Shown piece after piece: positions 23,791-30,685 of a DNA stretch of 35,241 nt. How positions within the stretch are numbered: the first letter of the stretch is position 1; each line of letters starts with the position of its first letter. Source of the stretch: Oscillospiraceae bacterium (lineage in GTDB: Bacteria > Bacillota > Clostridia > UMGS1883). Under the pieces are notes generated by a model that was not told where the DNA came from, did not search any database, and saw nothing but the letters and a program-made list of their open reading frames with translations. A program made the position numbers and the translations under genes. The DNA lies in the NCBI GenBank assembly GCA_015068735.1, contig SVJW01000015.1, positions 1-35,241 of the forward strand. The letters run 5' to 3'.

Positions 23791-25053
23791 ATGTCATTGG
23801 ATTTAATAAAAAACAGTTTTATTTGTATAGTTAAATATATTATCGCTTTCCTTAAATGGGTTTTAATTGCAATTGTTGTAGGTATTGCAGGCGGACTTTT
23901 GGGAAGTGTATTTCACATTTGTATTGACCGCGTGACAGAACTGCGGGTAGAAAAAAGCTTCCTCATATACTTTTTGCCTGTAGGCGGAATTGTGATTGCA
24001 GCTCTTTACCGTCTTTTCAGCTCAAAAGGCACTATTGACACAAATCGTGTTATAAAATCTGTTCGCAGGGATAAAAATGTTCCTCTCGTCATGATACCGC
24101 TGATTTTTATAAGCACAGTAATAACTCATATGCTGGGCGGTTCTGCAGGACGAGAGGGTGCTGCACTCCAGCTTGGCGGTAGTATCGGGTACAATACAGG
24201 AAAGGCGCTTCGCCTTAAGAAAAACGATATGCACATAATCGTAATGTCGGGAATGAGTGCTGTGTTTGCAGCTCTTTTTGGCACACCGCTTACAGCGACG
24301 ATATTCTCACTTGAAGTTACAAATGTGGGAGTTCTGCACTACGCAGGACTTCTTCCGTGCATAATTTCTTCTGTTACCGCTTCACAGGTTGCAAAGTGGT
24401 TTAATTTGCATCCTGTACATTTTTCGGGAATAGAATTTGGGAATATTACCTGGCATCTAACTCTTCAGGTAATATTTGTTGCAGTTATATGTGCTGTGGC
24501 GAGTATTCTCTTCTGTTTGGCGATAAAGAAAAGCGAGCTCTTAATGGACAAGCTTTTAAAAAACAGTTTTATCCGCGCTTTTGCAGGCGGTATTGTTATT
24601 GTGCTTCTTACAATGCTCGTAGGAACACGTGACTATAACGGTGCAGGTATGGATGTAATAAGCCGTGCTATCGGTGGAGAAGCTCTTCCGTGGGCATTTG
24701 TGCTTAAAATAATATTTACCGCAATAACTATTGCCGCAGGATTTAAGGGCGGCGAAATTGTTCCTGCCTTTTTCATCGGCTCAACACTCGGCTGCGTTAT
24801 AGCTCCGATTGTGGGGCTAAGCCCTGCATTGGGTGCAGCGGTCGGATTTGTGGCACTTTTCTGCGGTGTTGTAAACTGCCCTATAGCGTCAATTATTCTT
24901 TCTCTTGAGGTTTTTGGTGCCGAAGGAATATTATTCTTTGCGATAGCAACCGCAGTGAGCTATATGCTTAGCGGCTATTTCGGCCTTTACGAAAGCCAGA
25001 AGATTTCTTACTCCAAAATTGATGATGAATATATTGATGTGCATACAAAATAA
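23791..25053 (+). CDS. CLC-family anion channel/antiporter, possibly fluoride-type
   Basis: This 420-aa multi-pass protein has roughly ten or more hydrophobic segments. The CLC selectivity/gating motif appears as GGSAGREGAALQLGGS (116-131) with the gating glutamate E122. The usual GSGIP serine motif near the N-terminus is not evident. A GFKGGEIVPAFFIGSTLG block (317-334) follows, then FCGVVNCPIAS. As I recall, the GFKGGE and FxGxxNxPIA patterns are typical of the fluoride/proton antiporter clade (CLC-F), so fluoride export is a reasonable guess. No fluoride riboswitch is seen because the gene abuts the kinase gene. It ends the operon at a strong terminator. Confidence 0.85.
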   Translation: MSLDLIKNSFICIVKYIIAFLKWVLIAIVVGIAGGLLGSVFHICIDRVTELRVEKSFLIYFLPVGGIVIAALYRLFSSKGTIDTNRVIKSVRRDKNVPLVMIPLIFISTVITHMLGGSAGREGAALQLGGSIGYNTGKALRLKKNDMHIIVMSGMSAVFAALFGTPLTATIFSLEVTNVGVLHYAGLLPCIISSVTASQVAKWFNLHPVHFSGIEFGNITWHLTLQVIFVAVICAVASILFCLAIKKSELLMDKLLKNSFIRAFAGGIVIVLLTMLVGTRDYNGAGMDVISRAIGGEALPWAFVLKIIFTAITIAAGFKGGEIVPAFFIGSTLGCVIAPIVGLSPALGAAVGFVALFCGVVNCPIASIILSLEVFGAEGILFFAIATAVSYMLSGYFGLYESQKISYSKIDDEYIDVHTK

Positions 25054-25058
25054 TCAGT

Positions 25059-25094
25059 AAAAAAGCTCTTGACCGTTGGGTCAAGAGCTTTTTT
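25059..25094. terminator. Strong bidirectional terminator
   Basis: A 16-bp stem, 25059-25074 with 25079-25094, has loop GTTG and A/T runs on both sides. It ends the lactate dehydrogenase-CLC transcript on the plus strand. It also lies just past the stop of the minus-strand XRE gene, overlapping it by 2 nt. Confidence 0.9.
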
Positions 25095-25512
25095 AGTTAA
25101 TTGTTACTAAATCTTTTTTATAAAGCATATCGTCTGTCTCAAAAATATTCATACTGTGGGTTAACCCATATATAATGACACTATCACGCTTATCACGGGA
25201 GTCGAGAATTGCAAATTTTGTTATTCGCAGAAGAAGTTGTGTTTCTTCCAATGACAATTTCATACCGAAAGCTACAGAAATCAGAATATCACGGGAAGGC
25301 TTTCTTTCTCCGCTGAAAATTTTGTAAACATACTCACCGCTGCCGGAATTTTTAGCCACGTCGGAAATGTTCATGTTTTTAAGCGAAATCAATTCGTTAA
25401 GGTATGAATGAGTAGTTTTATCTAAAAACTGTCCCTCGTGTTCCTTGAAAAATGTTTCAATATCGGTTGTGCTTTTAAGTTCTGCTAAAAGTTTTTCTGT
25501 AGTAGTCTGCAT
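25093..25512 (-). CDS. XRE-type helix-turn-helix regulator, divergent from a Ser/Thr kinase
   Basis: This 139-aa protein has a central helix-turn-helix (about 38-95: LNELISLKNMNISDVAKNSG then YVYKIFSGERKPSRDILISVAFG) of the Cro/CI type. An N-terminal helical part and a C-terminal extension of about 40 residues are not recognised. ATG 25512 is chosen because GGAGGG lies 6 nt upstream. An in-frame TTG two codons earlier is possible. The promoter overlaps that of the divergent kinase, and a palindrome covers its -10, suggesting autoregulation and joint control. A signalling pair with the kinase is inferred from gene position only. Confidence 0.82.
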   Translation of the reverse strand: MQTTTEKLLAELKSTTDIETFFKEHEGQFLDKTTHSYLNELISLKNMNISDVAKNSGSGEYVYKIFSGERKPSRDILISVAFGMKLSLEETQLLLRITKFAILDSRDKRDSVIIYGLTHSMNIFETDDMLYKKDLVTIN

Positions 25513-25540
25513 TGACAACCCTCCAAAAAGTAACTATAAT
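25512..25540 (+). promoter_or_regulatory. Promoter of the Ser/Thr kinase gene
   Basis: Perfect -35 TTGACA (25512-25517), 17-bp spacer, perfect -10 TATAAT (25535-25540). The -35 box overlaps the start codon region of the divergent XRE gene. Confidence 0.85.
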
Positions 25541-25553
25541 GTATTGTAATACA
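25540..25553. promoter_or_regulatory. Inverted-repeat operator candidate
   Basis: TGTATT (25540-25545), a 2-bp centre and AATACA (25548-25553) form a perfect inverted repeat. It covers the -10 of the XRE promoter and touches the -10 and start site of the kinase promoter. This is a likely binding site for the XRE regulator, by inference. Confidence 0.5.
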
Positions 25554-25571
25554 AAACATATTATTTTGCAA
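25543..25571 (-). promoter_or_regulatory. Promoter of the XRE regulator gene
   Basis: On the minus strand, -35 TTGCAA (25566-25571), 17-bp spacer, -10 TACAAT (25543-25548). The ATG at 25512 is 30 nt after the -10 box. Confidence 0.6.
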
Positions 25572-25579
25572 GGGGGGTA

Positions 25580-27008
25580 TTGAAACTGCTTTTTTCAGAT
25601 GAAGTCTTGATAAAACAGACTGAAAGACAAAGGATAAGTCTCGTAACTGACAGTAAAGGGAAAAAGTATCTGCAACGTGAACTTGTAGGTGACAGGAGAG
25701 AAGTTTATAAACTGCTTCAAAAATCACAATACCCTAACATTCCGAGAATTTATGATGTTTCGCTTTCTGATAATACTGTTATTACAGAAGAGTATATAGA
25801 AGGCCTTTCTCTTGCTCAGCTGATGCAACAGAATTATAAATTTACAAAAAAAGAAATTATAAGTATTGCAAAACAAGTTCTTTCAGCACTCAGCTACTTG
25901 CATAATGCAAATATTATTCATCGAGATATAAAGCCCGATAATATTTTGATGGATAAATCCGGTCACATCTGGATTACAGATTTTGATATTGCGCGTATTT
26001 ATCGGGAAGAAATCCGAAAAGATACTGAAACAATGGGGACTTTTGGCTATGCTCCCATTGAACAGTTTGGTATGATGCCTACCGACAGCAAAACCGACAT
26101 ATATGCTTTCGGTGTAACCATAAAAACGATTATGGACTTTTCGGGAATAAAGGACCGCGTTCTTAGAAAAATTGTAAAAAAAATGCACACGACTTGACCC
26201 TGCTGACAGATATGAGCGTGCAGAGGATGTATTACGAGTAATAAAGCTTGAGCGAATAAAACTTTCCGGAATATGTGCCTTGTCAATTCTTACTGTGGCT
26301 GTTATGGTATTTTTCATTTTTCCGGATGAATCTAAACAGACTTCGCCAACACAAGAAGAAGTGGCTGATGATATTCCCCAATCTCAGAATTTTCAGGAAG
26401 AGAAAACTTTTTCTGGTTTTAAAGTGGGAACACTCGAAGAAGAGTACAGTAATAAAAGATTCTTTTCAGGGGTGTGCATATTTAATGTTGACTCTCCTTG
26501 GGAACATCTTCTTTTCCTTGAAGATATGAATAAAAAGGGGAAAATCAAACTTGGTGAAAACGCCATTATTAACGCAGATATAACCCTTAATAAAGGTGTA
26601 CTTTCCGTAAATCTGAATGATGGAAAGGGTAATTACTTTATACACGACTTTTACTATAACAACAGATATGAGTATGATAGGAGTTATACAGACAATATCC
26701 GTGTAAACGCTGATGTTATCTGCTTTGACCTTGATTTTGACGGGAAAGATGAGATTCTCATAGGTGTTAATGAAAGCGTTACCGGCACTCAGAATGAGCA
26801 GATTTACAGCTTCTCAAATTACTCTATGGCATGGTGTGTTGACTATGACTCTTCGGAAGGATTTACACTGTCCGAGGGAGATATGTTTTCAAAGGGGCGT
26901 CCTTTCGATGTGAACACTGCTCTGCATAAACTGAATATAGCATGGGAAGATATGGGTGATGTTACCGGCTACAGACTTGAAAACAACAAAATTCAGCCTT
27001 TATATTAA
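25580..27008 (+). pseudogene. Membrane Ser/Thr protein kinase with frameshift at an A8 run (or slippage-expressed)
   Basis: The first frame (25580-26197, TTG start after AGGGGGG) encodes a Hanks-type kinase. It shows HRDIKPDN (114-121, catalytic D116), DFD in place of DFG (D134), GTFGYAPIEQ (153-162) and TDIYAFG (D173). It stops early after KIVKKMHTT. The next frame continues the kinase smoothly: CTRLDPADRYERAEDV is the usual C-lobe ending. It then runs through a membrane helix (about 228-248) and an extracellular region of about 225 residues to 27008. The frames meet at eight A residues (26176-26183), and removing one A restores a 475-aa protein. This may be a real mutation, a sequencing error, or transcriptional slippage. 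The outer region ends with acidic FDLDFDGKDEILIG, like FG-GAP/VCBS calcium-binding repeats. The ligand is unknown. Confidence 0.8.
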
Positions 27009-27030
27009 ATTTTAGACAAATTGTCCAAGA

Positions 27031-27072
27031 CTCTTTAAATAACTTGAGATATAGTTATTTAAAGAGTTTTTT
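27031..27072 (+). terminator. Rho-independent terminator of kinase gene
   Basis: A 13-bp stem, CTCTTTAAATAAC (27031-27043) with its complement (27054-27066), has a 10-nt loop and is followed by six T residues (27067-27072). Confidence 0.8.
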
Positions 27073-27088
27073 ATGCGGAGTAAAGACT

Positions 27089-27568
27089 ATGGAAAAATTG
27101 AAATTTAAAGAAACTATTCGCCGACCTCCGTTTCTTTATTGTAAAAATGAAGATAATCAGTATATTATCCGTGAAAAAACGGGGGAGATAATTTATAAAA
27201 AGCAGTACACATTATACAGTCAGTCGGATTTCTATTTTTGCGGAGAAACACCTTTGGGACCTGCTTTTTTTGATGCCAGATACTCTGCGTACCTTTATCC
27301 CACGGAAAACGGTTATAAAATTTATTCCGGGATTTTTAATTATCCCATTGTGGTAAATGGCAAAAATATTGTAAACATAACAGCAACAAACGAAGAAATT
27401 GGCGTCATTAACTGCTACGGAGAAGAATTGCTGTCAAATACATACGAAGAAATCACAATTGAACTTAAAATAACAGCTGTCGGTAAAGGGAAAAAAACAG
27501 AAAAAACAATACCCCTTTTCAATAAGTTTGAAAAGGGGCATATACCTGGCCTTGGTGAATTTATGTGA
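27089..27568 (+). CDS. Hypothetical protein
   Basis: I do not recognise this 159-aa protein. ATG 27089 is chosen because GGAG lies 8 nt upstream; the open frame also extends back into the preceding terminator, which is not credible. It has no signal peptide or membrane segment. It is rich in Tyr, Phe, Lys and Glu with alternating short beta-like stretches (YIIREKTGEIIYKKQYTLY, GVINCYGEELL), which loosely recall WG-type beta repeats. It begins just after the terminator of the kinase gene and has no obvious promoter of its own, so it may depend on read-through. It ends 4 nt before the convergent small regulator gene. Confidence 0.65.
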   Translation: MEKLKFKETIRRPPFLYCKNEDNQYIIREKTGEIIYKKQYTLYSQSDFYFCGETPLGPAFFDARYSAYLYPTENGYKIYSGIFNYPIVVNGKNIVNITATNEEIGVINCYGEELLSNTYEEITIELKITAVGKGKKTEKTIPLFNKFEKGHIPGLGEFM

Positions 27569-27572
27569 AAAT

Positions 27573-27737
27573 TTATTTCTCTGCTAAATGTTCCAGTGCG
27601 AATTCACAGCATTGGTTTACCAGTTGGTTAAATGAAATTTCTTGCTCATCTGCAAGGCGGGTAAGTTTTGCTATAAGCTCATCAGGCATTCTTACCGTTC
27701 TGTTTGAGCTTGTAGGTTTCTTTATGATAAATTCCAT
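27573..27737 (-). CDS. Ribbon-helix-helix DNA-binding protein, 54 aa
   Basis: This small reading frame has a near-ideal ribosome site (GGAGG, 8 nt before ATG 27737). It encodes a basic beta strand (SNRTVRMPDELIAKL, about 11-25) followed by two helices (TRLADEQEISFNQLVNQCCE), the pattern of Arc/MetJ/CopG-type ribbon-helix-helix proteins. The length of 54 residues is normal for such dimeric regulators. The glycine or proline turn often seen between the helices is replaced by EQEIS. No toxin gene overlaps it, so it is not clearly an antitoxin. It is divergent from the zinc-ribbon membrane protein gene, and the 135-bp gap has paired AACTA/TAGTT repeats that could be its operator. Confidence 0.8.
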   Translation of the reverse strand: MEFIIKKPTSSNRTVRMPDELIAKLTRLADEQEISFNQLVNQCCEFALEHLAEK

Positions 27738-27763
27738 ATATAACACCTCCGTATACTTTAATT

Positions 27764-27817
27764 TTAACTAAAAATTTTGATTTATGATATAGTTAAAAAA
27801 AGAACTAAAAAATAGTT
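27764..27817. promoter_or_regulatory. Paired AACTA/TAGTT inverted repeats, candidate RHH operator
   Basis: TTAACTA (27764-27770) faces TAGTTAA (27790-27796), and AACTA (27803-27807) faces TAGTT (27813-27817). The last half-site overlaps the -35 of the divergent promoter. Repeated short half-sites are typical of RHH operators. The region is very AT-rich, which weakens the case. Confidence 0.4.
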
Positions 27818-27844
27818 GCAAAAGTAAAGAGGAAGTAGTATAAT
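27816..27844 (+). promoter_or_regulatory. Promoter of zinc-ribbon membrane protein/lipoprotein pair
   Basis: -35 TTGCAA (27816-27821), 17-bp spacer, perfect -10 TATAAT (27839-27844). The ATG at 27873 is 28 nt further, preceded by AAAGGAGG. Confidence 0.75.
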
Positions 27845-27872
27845 CAAATATATATAACAAAAGGAGGAAGTA

Positions 27873-28430
27873 ATGGTGGCAAGTTTGAAATGTGATCATT
27901 GCAGGGAAGAAGTAATAAAATCCGGAGATACTTTTTTGTGTCCCCGATGTACGGCAAGATATGAAATAGGATTTAATACCTCAGGTAAGCCGGAATTGTA
28001 TGAAATCGACCCCGGAAATGAGTATGCATACCCGGATGAAGATCAGCTTAATAGGAAAAAGAAAATTATAATCGCGGCAATTCCAATTGTATTAATCGTA
28101 CTGTACTGTGTAGTTGTATTTCATTTAGCTAACAGATTAAGCGAGGAGGATTTGCAAGGCTATTGGTATATGGAGGACTCTTCTTGTATATTGGCATTTG
28201 AGGATGACGAGTTTTTATATGCCAGATTGGATTCAAATAAATATATTACCGGTACTTATGAGATTGATGGTGACAGCATAATACTTAACAATTTTAAAAG
28301 CGGTCGTGACGTTGTATTGAAATCGGTAGAAGTTGATGGGAAAAAAATGACATTAAAGAACGAAATAGGGCAAACAGAAAAAGGGTATCGTATATCTCCG
28401 GCTACAGCAGAGAAAGTTCTTCCGTATTAG
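27873..28430 (+). CDS. Zinc-ribbon single-pass membrane protein of unknown function
   Basis: This 185-aa protein starts with a Cys4 zinc ribbon (C7, C10, C23, C26: CDHC and CPRC). An acidic linker, one transmembrane helix (about 65-86) and an outer domain of about 95 residues follow. The outer domain has short beta strands (GYWYMEDSSCILAFEDDEF, GTYEIDGDSIILNNF), reminiscent of small lipocalin-like or DUF domains in Clostridia. With the zinc ribbon inside, the outer domain faces the cell surface. The start has a strong AAAGGAGG site. It is followed by a lipoprotein gene 27 nt downstream. Function is unknown; a sensor or envelope role is only a guess. Confidence 0.8.
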   Translation: MVASLKCDHCREEVIKSGDTFLCPRCTARYEIGFNTSGKPELYEIDPGNEYAYPDEDQLNRKKKIIIAAIPIVLIVLYCVVVFHLANRLSEEDLQGYWYMEDSSCILAFEDDEFLYARLDSNKYITGTYEIDGDSIILNNFKSGRDVVLKSVEVDGKKMTLKNEIGQTEKGYRISPATAEKVLPY

Positions 28431-28457
28431 CATTAAAATAAGAAAGAGGTTTTATTT

Positions 28458-28895
28458 GTGAGATTAAAGAGGATTTTAAGCTGGGTATGTGTCGTTATAA
28501 TTACATTCGCTTTTGCCGGGTGTTCCGGAACAGAAAAATCGGATTCAGCCTGTCTGGCAGGAATCAATACACCGTTTAAAGAGCAGTTAAAAGATTATTT
28601 CAACGAACAAGTTGAAGAAGATGATATTGATCCCGGTTACAAAATAGAAGTTAAAGACGGGTGGGGGGATTCATACAGACTTGACAACTCCGATCTCAGA
28701 TCAGGACAGAAAGCCGTTACTTATATGATAAAGGGTACGTGTGATGGCGAGAAATTAGAAATTATGTTTTATATGGCATATGATGAGGATTTAAAAGTTC
28801 TGATACCGAAAGGTTATGGAGCAGATGAAGACGGAGATTATGAAGAATTTCCCACAGAAGATCTGGAAAGATTTTTAGATCGAGAATTCAGATAA
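28458..28895 (+). CDS. Putative lipoprotein
   Basis: This 145-aa protein has a lipoprotein signal peptide: basic MRLKR, a hydrophobic stretch (7-20) and the lipobox FAGC with C22 as the lipidated residue. The mature part is acidic (many Asp and Glu) and has no family I can name. The start is GTG at 28458, with AAAGAGG 8 nt upstream. It is co-transcribed with the zinc-ribbon membrane protein and ends before a hairpin terminator. Both are probably membrane-attached on the outer face. Confidence 0.78.
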   Translation: MRLKRILSWVCVVIITFAFAGCSGTEKSDSACLAGINTPFKEQLKDYFNEQVEEDDIDPGYKIEVKDGWGDSYRLDNSDLRSGQKAVTYMIKGTCDGEKLEIMFYMAYDEDLKVLIPKGYGADEDGDYEEFPTEDLERFLDREFR

Positions 28896-28910
28896 TATGT
28901 GGAAATTGAC

Positions 28911-28939
28911 TTGAACGCAAACTTAATCTATGCTAAAAT
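28911..28939 (+). promoter_or_regulatory. Promoter of the nitrilase-GDPD gene
   Basis: -35 TTGAAC (28911-28916), 17-bp spacer, extended -10 TGCTAAAAT (-10 hexamer 28934-28939). The expected start site (about 28946) lies inside the left arm of the terminator that ends the preceding operon. Confidence 0.65.
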
Positions 28940-28970
28940 AAACTCGTGATTTTTCACGAGTTTATTTTTT
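28938..28970 (+). terminator. Rho-independent terminator of the lipoprotein operon, overlapping a promoter
   Basis: A 12-bp stem, ATAAACTCGTGA (28938-28949) with TCACGAGTTTAT (28954-28965), has a TTTT loop and a T5 tail (28966-28970). It directly precedes the ribosome site of the next gene. Confidence 0.8.
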
Positions 28971-28983
28971 GGAGATGTTTAAA

Positions 28984-30579
28984 ATGAAAGCTTGTGTAAT
29001 TCAACCACCGTATTCCCGTGATGTTAGCTTTTCGCAGGAATATTTTGACTATAAAATAAATATGCTTGACAGTTGTGACGAGTCTATGGACATCATCGTT
29101 CTTCCCGAGTACAGCGATGTGCCCTGCGCAACGAAAGACAGAGAAGAAACTCTTTATTATCATAAGATGTATATTGATACTCTTCTTTCCAAGTGCGAAG
29201 AAACGGCAAAAAGATGTAACGCTCTTGTGTTTGTGAATGCTCTTTGTCTTGTAGACGGTAATTACAGAAATACTACATACGCATATAACCGAAAAGGGGA
29301 AATTGTAGGCAAATACTACAAGAAGCACCTGCCTCCGCTGGAGCTGGCTCTTGATATAGACGGCGAATATACATACGACTTTTCCGAGCCTTATATAATT
29401 GAAATTGAGGGGCTTCGTTACGGATTTTTAACCTGCTATGATTTTTATTTTTACGAGGCATTTGCAAATATTGCCCGTCAGAATGTGGATATAATTATAG
29501 GCTGTTCTCTTCAGCGTAGCGACACTCACGATGCACTTGAAATTATGTGCCGCTTCCTTGCATATAACACAAATGCTTATGTTATCCGTTCTTCCGTAAG
29601 CTTTGCCGAAGACAGTAATATCTGCGGCGCAAGTATGGTGGTATCGCCCTATGGAAAGGTGCTTACCAATATGTACGGAAAATTTGGTATGGCAACCGCA
29701 GAATTTGACCCCAATGATAAATATTTGAAGCCTGCAGGGTTCGGAAGGGCAGATGCACCTCATTATGAATATATAGAATTCGGCAGAAAACCCTGGCAGT
29801 ACCGCCCGGGCGGAAGTGCAATTGTAAGGGATGAATCTCTTATGAAATATCCCCGTGTGTGTGCTCACCGTGGCTTCAGTTCCGTTGCTCCCGAAAACAG
29901 TATGCCTGCATTTGGTGTAGCTGTTGCCATGGGTGCGGAGGAGATAGAGTTTGACCTGTGGCCCACAAGCGACGGAGAGATTGTGTCTATACACGATAAA
30001 ACTCTTGACAGGGTGTCCGACGGAACGGGACTTGTCTACGAGCATACTTATGAAGAACTCAAAAAGCTTGACTTCGGCTCAAAATTCGGCGAAGAATTCA
30101 AAGGACTTTCAATAGTTAAGTTTGAAGATATTCTTAAAAAGTTTTCCTGCCATGTTATAATGAATATACATATAAAACCGCTTTCCTACAGCGAGCCTTA
30201 TCCGGAGGAGTATATGAAAAAGATTGTGGCTCTCGTTAAAAAGTATGACTGCGAAAAATATGTGTACTTTATGCTGGAAACCGACGAAATGATAAAACAG
30301 TTCAAGGCATATGCTTCCGAAATTCCCGTATGTGTGGGGCATCTTAATGACAGACCATACGAAATAGTAGACCGTGCAATCGAGTTTGGATGCGAGAAAG
30401 TTCAGCTTTTTAAACCCTATTTCAATCAAGAAATGATTGATAAAGCACACGAGCACGGAATTATATGTAATGTGTTTTATGCCGATGAGGTAGAAGAAGC
30501 AAAGAAATACCTCAATATGGGTATAGATACAATTCTTACAAATAAATATAATTTAATTTCGCAGGTAGTGAAAAAATGA
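28984..30579 (+). CDS. Fusion of carbon-nitrogen hydrolase (nitrilase) and glycerophosphodiester phosphodiesterase
   Basis: This 531-aa cytoplasmic protein has two enzyme domains. The N-terminal nitrilase/amidase domain (about 1-270) keeps the Glu-Lys-Cys triad: E42 in LPEYSD, K113 or K114 in KYYKKHLPP and C151 in FLTCYDFYF. The C-terminal GDPD domain (about 290-531) keeps H295-R296-G297, E304 (APENS), E322 and D324 (EIEFD) and H337-D338 (IHDKTLDR). GDPDs cut glycerophosphodiesters to glycerol-3-phosphate and an alcohol, and nitrilase-fold enzymes cleave amides or nitriles. ATG 28984 is chosen with GGAG 9 nt upstream. I do not know this fusion as an established family. One substrate carrying both an amide and a phosphodiester, such as an N-acyl ethanolamine phosphodiester, is a speculation. 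The stop codon lies in the terminator stem. Confidence 0.88.
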   Translation: MKACVIQPPYSRDVSFSQEYFDYKINMLDSCDESMDIIVLPEYSDVPCATKDREETLYYHKMYIDTLLSKCEETAKRCNALVFVNALCLVDGNYRNTTYAYNRKGEIVGKYYKKHLPPLELALDIDGEYTYDFSEPYIIEIEGLRYGFLTCYDFYFYEAFANIARQNVDIIIGCSLQRSDTHDALEIMCRFLAYNTNAYVIRSSVSFAEDSNICGASMVVSPYGKVLTNMYGKFGMATAEFDPNDKYLKPAGFGRADAPHYEYIEFGRKPWQYRPGGSAIVRDESLMKYPRVCAHRGFSSVAPENSMPAFGVAVAMGAEEIEFDLWPTSDGEIVSIHDKTLDRVSDGTGLVYEHTYEELKKLDFGSKFGEEFKGLSIVKFEDILKKFSCHVIMNIHIKPLSYSEPYPEEYMKKIVALVKKYDCEKYVYFMLETDEMIKQFKAYASEIPVCVGHLNDRPYEIVDRAIEFGCEKVQLFKPYFNQEMIDKAHEHGIICNVFYADEVEEAKKYLNMGIDTILTNKYNLISQVVKK

Positions 30580-30600
30580 TGGCATATGCCATCATTTTTT
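30571..30600. terminator. Palindromic terminator after the nitrilase-GDPD gene
   Basis: A perfect 30-bp palindrome (30571-30600) runs from A6 through TGATGGCATATGCCATCA to T6. The stop codon (30577-30579) sits in its left arm. Confidence 0.82.
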
Positions 30601-30602
30601 TA

Positions 30603-30630
30603 TTGACATATGCGTAAAAAGTGGTATGAT
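30603..30630 (+). promoter_or_regulatory. Promoter of the RpiR-phosphatase-AEC operon
   Basis: Perfect -35 TTGACA (30603-30608), 16-bp spacer, -10 TATGAT (30625-30630). It begins 3 nt after the preceding terminator. A 55-nt leader with GAGGTGG precedes the ATG. Confidence 0.8.
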
Positions 30631-30685
30631 AGAAATTGTTATCAGAATATAATAAAAATTTAGAAATAAATTCCGAGGTGGATTT

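Noticed and set aside
27573..27737. Antitoxin of a toxin-antitoxin pair
   Set aside because: No toxin-like gene overlaps or follows on the same strand. The neighbouring 159-aa protein is convergent and has no toxin features.
29428..30045. A 205-codon minus-strand frame opposite the nitrilase-GDPD gene
   Set aside because: Antisense to clear enzyme motifs, with no ribosome site and no family features.
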